Shown: positions 56,920-64,000 of the stretch, one piece after another
Layout: each line of letters starts with the position of its first letter
Position numbering within the stretch: position 1 is the first letter of the stretch
Source: Panicum virgatum
Taxonomy: Eukaryota > Streptophyta > Magnoliopsida > Poales > Poaceae
Direction of reading: 5' to 3'
Length of the DNA: 64,000 bases
Assembly: GCF_016808335.1 (NCBI RefSeq)
Contig: NC_053149.1
Location: 23,473,238-23,537,237 of the forward strand
Made by a program: the position numbers and the translations under genes
Notes under the pieces: generated by a model
The model's input: the letters and a program-made list of their open reading frames with translations, nothing else
Databases searched by the model: none
What the model was told of the DNA's origin: nothing

Positions 56920-59900
56920 TGTAACACCCGGTTTATAAAAGGACATAAACCGAGCAATCATATATGTGCCAGGATCAAGTCACACGTATATACAACAGAA
57001 TGAACAGTACATCATAGCACATATCACGTAAAAAGACATAATAAAGTGAATACGAATGTTATTTATTACATAAATGACAAAATGTCTGATACAGCGGAAG
57101 CGAAGTACAAATACGATAAAAGAACTCTCCGAAGTTGAGCAGGGCGCCACAGGGACGTCGACCGGGAGACGAACACCTAAAAGTCCTCGTAGTCCTGGTA
57201 GCGCTGAGCGAACTCCCTCGTGTCGGCAGGAACTAAGCAGCAGTAGTGTATCCAAGAGGAAAAAAGTAGAGAAGAGGCAAGAGTGAGTACACAACTTGTA
57301 CTCAACAAGTATAACACAAACTATGAGGCTCTAAGGTTGGCTGACTCAACTGCATTAGCTTTTAAATGTTGGCAAAATTTTATTAAAACTATTTACTACA
57401 AGTTGATGAATTACCATTAACCCAGTTACATAGTAATTAATCAGAATTAATTAAGGAACTACTGAGAACCAAACCGAAACCAAGCCACCCGGGGAAACCT
57501 GCCTCGTCAAAGGAAGATAACCCCACTAATCAAAAGGAGGATCTGGGCCGCTCATGACCGTGAGCACGGCTAGTATACCAGTTTTACACTCTGCAAAGGT
57601 TGCACATCTTTACCCACAAGTCGTGAGCTACGCTAGTTGTTCATCACACTTCCTTAGGTGAGATGACTAGCAAACTCACTACGAGGCCTTTACAAAGAGT
57701 CTCGTTGGTAGGGAGTAACCGCGAGGGTGGATCGAAGACTATGGAGCAGGTCTAGTGGGCGTCAAGACACGAAGCACAGACGAGGCCACTCAGCACGAGG
57801 GCCATAGAAGCTTACCGCCCCTGCCCCGCAGGTAAGTTACTCCAAACCAAAAAGACCTAATTATTACGCCAAGACCGTCCCATTCCAGTCTTGTGGTAGC
57901 GCTGTTGTCCCAGGTTGTCGCTCTCTGAACCGGTCCTTATGGAGAGTGGCCAACCAAGCACTAAGCACCGTGCTGGCCCCCTAAACCATGTTTCTAACAA
58001 AACATATTTATCGAGACGTGAGCCACCCAAGCACGAAGCACAGAGGGCCACTCTCAGAAATTAGTTGAATAAACCATTAATCAAATTAATTAAAAAGGAC
58101 CATTATGTGTTATAGCGCAGCAACCTAGCACAACTAACCAAAAATACAACCCAAAGGATATATATAAAGGATATAAAGTGGCTAGGAAATCCTTATAAGC
58201 ATACAGTATTAAGATGCAGTATGAAATTGTATTTAAAAGTGATAGGTTGTTCATGTTATACTTGCCTTGCTCGTACTGCTCCTGCTGCTGCTCAAAGTGG
58301 TCAGAAGACGGCTGCTCCGGGTACTGGTACTGGGGCTCCTCCGGTAGCTCAACGTCTGCTCACGAATGCATGGCCAAAAAAACAAGGCACAACAATAAGC
58401 ATACAAGCAAACACTAACAAAAACTAAGAAACTGTACATCAATACATAAAAACAGCACACTAAACTAGTCTAAAACTATTCTACGCGTTACAACGATCGT
58501 GTGGGTATAAAGAACGCCTAAAAAAACGCTTAATCTAGGCCAAAAACAAGTTCTAGGGGCTTATCTGCAAGAAAAACTAAGTTCCAGGGGGTTTTCTGCA
58601 AAAACCGAGGGCCTAAATGTAATTAAACCTTAGTTTCAGGGGCTAACCTGCAAAACCGATGGCTCTGGATGGCGGGTTCTAAAACCAGGAAGCTCAGGGT
58701 GTTAAGTGTTAAAAACAGGACCTAAGTCTAATTTCTTTTGAACTGGACAGGAGCTCGGGTTGAATCTAAGGAAACTGAGGGGCTCTTTAACAAAACATAC
58801 CGGCCGAACCGGTATCCACGCACGTGGGCCGCTGGATCTGGATCTAACGGTTTAGATCTAATGAAACTTCGATCTAATCTAGAGCGCTGGTTTTGGATCG
58901 GATGGATCAGATTCAACAGGGCGCAGGGCGGCGGCGGAGCTCGCCAGAGGCGTGCTCCCGCGGCGGGGGATCGCCGGCGACGGACAATCTCGGCCTTCCC
59001 GGGGTCAAAAAGGGCAAGATCTGGGTTGGGAGGCACCTACGCGGCACGAGTAATGCACTGGTGGCGATGGGGTGGTGGTTCGGGGCTCCGAGCGTGACGC
59101 TCATCGGAGATGGCGGCTCGGCGGCGCAGGGCTCGCCGGCGCTGGCGTGTTCCGGTCACGGGAGGCTCTAGGATCTAGTTTAAATGCTCCAGGGAGGCGG
59201 GTCGGGGCTTACCAAGGGCGCGGGGTGCTCGGAGTCGCAGCGGCGGGACGTCGGCGGTGAGGTCCGGCGATGGTCTCGCGGGGCTTGGTTGCGGGGTCGT
59301 TGCAGAGCCTCTCCGGCCCTGCTAGTCCCACGATCAGGCTCGGGGTAGACCTACGGAGTCGGGAGGTGGGTCAGTGTGGCTAGAGCATCAACCACGGTGG
59401 GCAATTTCTCGCGAATGGGGCTCACCTGCGGCAGCGGCTTCGCGAGCAAATCCGGCGTGGGTGTGGTCCGGAGTCGGGGCAGCGGTTCGGGGGTGTTGTA
59501 GACTTCGATGCGAAGCTGTTGCATGGGCTAGGGTGGTGGTTTGCAGGCGCTGGGGCACGGCGGGGTGGCGTGGCCGGGGTGGAGCAGAGCTCCTGCGCCG
59601 GCGGCACAAAGGGGAGGCAGCGGCTAGGTTTGGCGATGCTGGTGTACGGGTAAGGAGAAGGGGGTCGGGGTGGTTTAAAGAGCCCGGGCCGAAGATCCCG
59701 GCGTGTGGGATAGGGAGGGAATGCTGCGGGTATCACGACCGGGGATCGCGGGGAGACGCGGCGGGGCCGTTGCAGCGCGGGGAAGGCGGAGGAAGGGGAC
59801 GGGACTGCCAGGTGGGGCTGGCGTGTCAGTGGTGGGGCTCGCGTGAGCGGCTGAGCGGCACGCTGTGGGTTGGGCCGGCGTCGCGCGAGTGGAGCGGGGG

Positions 59901-60430
59901 CGTGCGGGGCGAGTTGAGTCGCGCTGGGCTGAGCATGGTCGCGGGTTGGGCTGAAGCGGAGCAGGCCGGGCTGCGGTCTGGCGAGGGGAAGGGGCAGGCC
60001 CAGGGAGAGAGAAAGCGGCCTCGCGCTGGAGAGAAGGAGAGGATGTCCGCGGCGTGGGCTGTTGGGCTAGCGCAGGTGAGGAGGGGAGCTAGGCCCGCGT
60101 GGGAGGAAGCGGGCCGGCTGGGGAGGTGGTCCGGCTGGGTTTCTTGGGCTGGGCTTTGGGTTTGAGTTTTGGTTTTCCTTTTCTATTTCTACATCTATTT
60201 CTAAAACAAACAAACAAAGTTTGAATTCAAATTTGTATTTGAATTCAAACCACACTCAAATAATTAAAACTATGCACCAGCATGAATGCAACACAAAAAT
60301 TAAACCTATGTTAAAACTTTAATTAACAAAATTTAGATTAAATGCCAAACTAACACAATAATCCTTAGAAAATTAAATAAAACCAATTAAATTTATTATT
60401 AAATGCTGGAATTTAAACTAGGGTGTTACA
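56920..60430 (-). repeat. Element C 3' LTR
   Basis: 3,511 bp; the plus strand starts TGTAACACCCGG and ends AGGGTGTTACA, followed by the PPT (60,431-60,448) and the pol end. On the minus strand its start is TGTAACACCCTAGTTTAAAT, closer to D than to A. Confidence 0.93.
57177..58355 (-). other. LTR exon-like pair, element C (intact)
   Basis: Segment a is 58,355-58,266 (90 bp, after a CAG acceptor-like site, open, ELPEEPQYQYPEQPSSD, ending before GCAAGT). Segment b is 57,232-57,177 (56 bp, after CTTAG, REFAQRYQDYEDF with a silent TTT, then TAG). Both frames are open and phase-compatible. Confidence 0.5.
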
Positions 60431-60466
60431 GACCCTACCCCCTTAAAGAAATCTCGTCCCCGAGAT

Positions 60467-63400
60467 TTAGCTGGGCTGGCTAGCAAAGAAATCTGGATAT
60501 GTCTTCCTCAGCTCATCTTCTCGCTCCCATGTAGCCTCAGCTTCACTGTGGTGACTCCACTGAACTCTGCACATCTAGATGCGCTTGTTCTGAGTAACCC
60601 TCTCTGATGTCTCCAGAATCTTCACCGGATGCTCAGTATAAGTCAGATCTTCCTGCACAGCTACTCCATCCAGTGGTGCCTGCTCCTCGGGTACTCGCAG
60701 ACACCTTTTCAGCTGAGATATATGAAAGACATCGTGAACTCCTGAGAGGCTGAGAGGTAACTCCAGGCGATAAGCAACTTCGCCTTTCCGCTCTAGCACC
60801 TTGAATGGCCCCACATACCGAGGTGCTAACTTCCCTTTGACATTGAATCTGCGGATTCCTCTCATCGGAGACACCTTCAGGTATACATGATCACCAACAC
60901 TGAAAGTCAGGTCTCTCCATTTGCCATCTGCATAGCTCTTCTGTCTGCTCTGTGCAATCCTCAGATTTTCTCGCACAGCCTGAACCATCTGTTCTGCATC
61001 ATCTATGATCTCAGGGCCAAAGAGCTGCTTCTCACCAATCTGATCCCAATAGAGAGGAGTCCTGCACTTTCTGCCATACAATGCCTCGAAGGGGGACTTC
61101 TTCAGACTGGCCTGATAGCTGTTGTTATATGAGAACTCAGCATATGATAGGCACTTATCCCAACTAGTACCGTACTGAATGGCACAAGCTCTCAGCATAT
61201 CCTCCAACACTTGGTTGGTTCTCTCTGTTTGCCCATCTGTCTGAGGGTGATAAGCTGTACTGAAACATAGCTTCGTATCCAGCGAATCATGGAGCTGCTC
61301 CCAGAACCGAGAAGTGAACTGAGACCCTCTGTCAGATATGATCTTCTTGGGCACACCATGTAAGCAGACAATCCGAGAGATGTACAACTCTGCAAGTCTA
61401 GCACCGGAGTAAGTAGTGTTCACTGGAATGAAGTGAGTAACCTTCGTCAGATGATCCACTACTACCCATATAGAGTTGTACCCTTTCTGAGTACGAGGCA
61501 ATCCAACAATGAAGTCCATAGTAATTTCCTCCCATTTCCATTCTGGAATCTTCAAAGGCTGTAACAGACCTGCTGGCCTCTGATGCTCAGCCTTGACACG
61601 CTGACAGGTGTCACAAATAGCCACGTACTCTGCCACTGAACGCTTCATCCCGTACCACCAGAAATGTTCCTTCAGATCATAATACATCTTCGTGCTGCCC
61701 GGATGAATAGAGTATGCTGTATCATGGGCCTCACTCAGAATCAACTTCCGGAGATCCTTCACATCTGGTACGCAGATCCGGTTCTTGTACCACAAGGTAC
61801 CCTGATCATCCTCTCTGAAATGGGGAGCCTTGCCCTTCTTGAGCAACTCACTGATCTCCTGCAGCTTCTCATCATCTTTCTGATGCTGCCTGATCTCTGA
61901 CTCTAGAGTCGGTACTGCCTCAAATGCTGCACTGGAGGTATGATGCAAGAAGCCCAGACTCAACTGCTCGAACTCCTCGCATAACTCTGGAGGCATTTGG
62001 AAAGCCACGGCCATGTTGACATAGCTTCTCCTGCTCAAAGCATCTGCTACAACATTGGCCTTGCCCGGATGATAGTGAATCTCCAGGTCATAGTCCTTGA
62101 CCAACTCTAACCATCTTCTCTGCCGCATGTTCAGCTCATTCTGCGTGAAAATGTACTTGAGGCTCTTGTGATCAGTATAGATATCACACTGCTGCCCATA
62201 CAAGTAATGCCTCCAAATCTTCAGAGCATGCACAATTGCGGCTAACTCAAGATCATGAGTGGGATAGTTCAGCTCATGCCGACGTAACTGCCGTGAAGCA
62301 TAAGCTATCACTCTGCCCTCCTGCATCAGAACACACCCAAGACCATCCTTCGAAGCATCACAATACACCGTGAACCTCTTCGTCTGGTCTAGCAGAGTCA
62401 GGACTGGCGCCGTAGTCAACCTTTTCTTCAGCTCATCAAAGGCCTTCTGACGCTCATCAGTCCATATGAATGCCACATTCTTCTCTAGCAAGGAAGTCAA
62501 AGGCTTCGCGATCTTGGAGAAATTCTCGATGAACCTCCGATAATATCCTGCTAAGCCCAAGAATGACCTAACTTCCTTTACTGTCTGCGGTGTCTCCCAC
62601 TCGAGCACATCCCTCACCTTGCTCGGATCCACAGCAATGCCCCCCTGAGAGATAACATGACCGAGGAATGGAACCTCGTCAATCCAGAGCTCGCACTTGC
62701 TGAACTTGGCATACAGCTGATGCTCTCTCAGCCTCTGCAATACGAGTCTCAGATGCTCCTCATGCTCTTCCTCTGTCTTGGAGAAGATCAGAATATCATC
62801 AATGAAAATCACCACAAAGACATCCAGATAATCCATGAAAACAATGTTCATCAAGTGCATGAAGAAAGTCGGGGCATTAGTCAAGCCGAAGGACATGACC
62901 GTGTACTCATACAGCCCGTACTTGCAAGTGAATGCCGTCTTTGGAATATCCCCAGGACGGATCCTCAGCTGAAAATAACCCGAACGAAGATCAATCTTCG
63001 AGAATATACGAGCACCTCGAAGCAGATCGAAGAGATCCTCAATACGGGGCAGTGGATGCTTGTTCTTGATAGTAACTGCATTCAGCTCCCGATAATCAAC
63101 ACACATCCTCTTCGAGCCATCCTTCTTATCTACCAGCAACAATGGAAAAGCCCAAGGAGAGAAGCTGCGACGGATATAGCCCTTGGCTAGCAACTCATCA
63201 ATAGTTTTCTTGACCTCTTCATGCTCTATAGGTGCCATACGGTAGGGCCGCTTTGCAATAGGAGCTGTGCCAGGCAAGAGATCAATACAAAACTCAATGG
63301 CGCGTTCAGGCGGCATACCTGGCAGATCATCCGAAAAGACATCCGGGAATTCAGACACCACGCGAATACCATCCGTGGGTCTAGCCTCCATCTGATGAAG

Positions 63401-64000
63401 AAATCCAGAAGGCTCTGAAGCACTGACTGTCACCTCTTGGCCATCAGATGCCGATAAGTGAACTGTCCGCTGAGCACAATCAATACGGACTCCCCATCTG
63501 GTAAGTGTCTCCATGCCCAAAATCACATCTATCCCCGAGGAGTCAATAACTATCAAGCCAGTGCGGAATTCTACCCCCTTTATGACAATACTAACTCTGG
63601 AGCATATAGAACATGTATGTATCTGACCCCCAGGTGAGGTAACTACCATAGCTGTCCTTATACAAGAAACCGGTATACGATGCTGCTCGGCAAATGACTT
63701 GGAGATGAAAGAATGAGTAGCACTGGTATCGAAAAGCACTGTAGCGGGGTGAGAGTTGACCATGAATGTACCAATAACCACGTTAGGAGCCTCGGCCGCT
63801 GACTCGGCCGTCACGTGGTTCACCCGACCCTGTGCTGGCGCCCTGGGCTGAGCTGGGCGCCTCTGCTGTCCCGCCTGCGCCTTCCCGGGGCAAGTGTTGG
63901 CGTAGTGCCCCGGCTGGCCGCAGTGATAGCAGACGCGTGCAAGTGTCGAAGCCTGTTGTCCGGTAGGAGCTGCCGGACGTGGAGCCTGCGGTGCTGGCGG
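60467..64000 (-). pseudogene. Element C gag-pol, partial, runs off the window
   Basis: On the minus strand the frame is open from the right edge (proline-rich Gag, [14 protein letters not shown] knuckle near 63,930) through protease, RT with FIDDIL, RNase H and HHCC/DDE integrase to a TAG at 60,575-60,577 inside the chromodomain, where the other copies have AAG. The family stop is at 60,467-60,469. The protease active site reads DTSATHSF, with Ser for the invariant Gly, which should abolish activity. The protease block matches D rather than A and E. Gag start, PBS and 5' LTR are beyond 64,000. Confidence 0.92.

Noticed and set aside
59374..60165. Open frame of 263 codons in the C LTR (and similar long frames at 40,969-41,589, 32,814-33,320 and 23,994-24,329).
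   Set aside because: These lie in the GC-rich LTR island, where stop codons are rare in several frames at once. Frames are not kept between LTR copies and the products are low-complexity Arg/Gly/Ala/Pro.
1..64000. Possible host genes, tRNA, rRNA, CRISPR or bacterial operon features.
   Set aside because: No supporting motif was seen. Promoter-like, leader-like and splice-like signals all fall within LTRs.

Overview
The window is plant repetitive DNA, most probably from a grass. I infer this from chromodomain-carrying Ty3/gypsy elements with ~3.4-3.6 kb LTRs, GC-rich LTR islands, initiator-Met and Asp-type primer sites, and the dense nesting. I cannot name a species. I see no host gene, tRNA, rRNA or CRISPR array. 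Essentially every base belongs to an LTR retrotransposon.

The layout is a nested stack of at least seven levels, read from TG...CA LTR ends, PBS/PPT positions, insertion points inside recognisable sequence, and two duplicated 5-bp targets. Element I (minus strand, Tat/RIRE2-like gag, 1-~1,830, and its LTR, ~1,860-3,021) is interrupted by H (plus, 3,022-8,903...). H's 3' LTR is interrupted by F (plus, 8,904-12,637...), F by G (minus, 12,638-20,389...), and G by D (plus, 20,390...). D's 5' LTR holds the complete element E (minus, 21,671-33,847, TSD TCGGC). D's pol is cut at 38,426 by B (minus, 38,427...). B's pol holds the complete element A (plus, 42,638-54,686, TSD CCTGC) and is cut again at 56,919 by C (minus, 56,920 to beyond the window).

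A, B, C, D, E and H belong to one chromovirus group of Tekay/Del type. Gag carries a CCHC knuckle. Pol runs protease, reverse transcriptase, RNase H, zinc-binding and DDE integrase, and a C-terminal chromodomain. A is youngest by eye: its LTRs differ by about 1%, and a single TAG in gag is the main lesion. E has five premature stops. D has lost a splice donor and is truncated. H is a deletion derivative without RT or integrase. F and G are a second, apparently non-autonomous family with 1.44 kb LTRs, an Asp-type PBS and no recognisable coding sequence.

Two features go beyond routine annotation. First, gag of A and E, and in decayed form D, is interrupted inside the capsid domain by a 110-113 bp intron-like segment. 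Second, every chromovirus LTR carries two short exon-like segments, usually 90 and 56 bp, with splice-site-like borders (AG acceptor; AG|GC donor), matching phase, a shared stop codon and a following AATAAA. Their lengths are almost fixed although the ~1 kb between them varies. This could be a spliced small transcription unit carried within each LTR.
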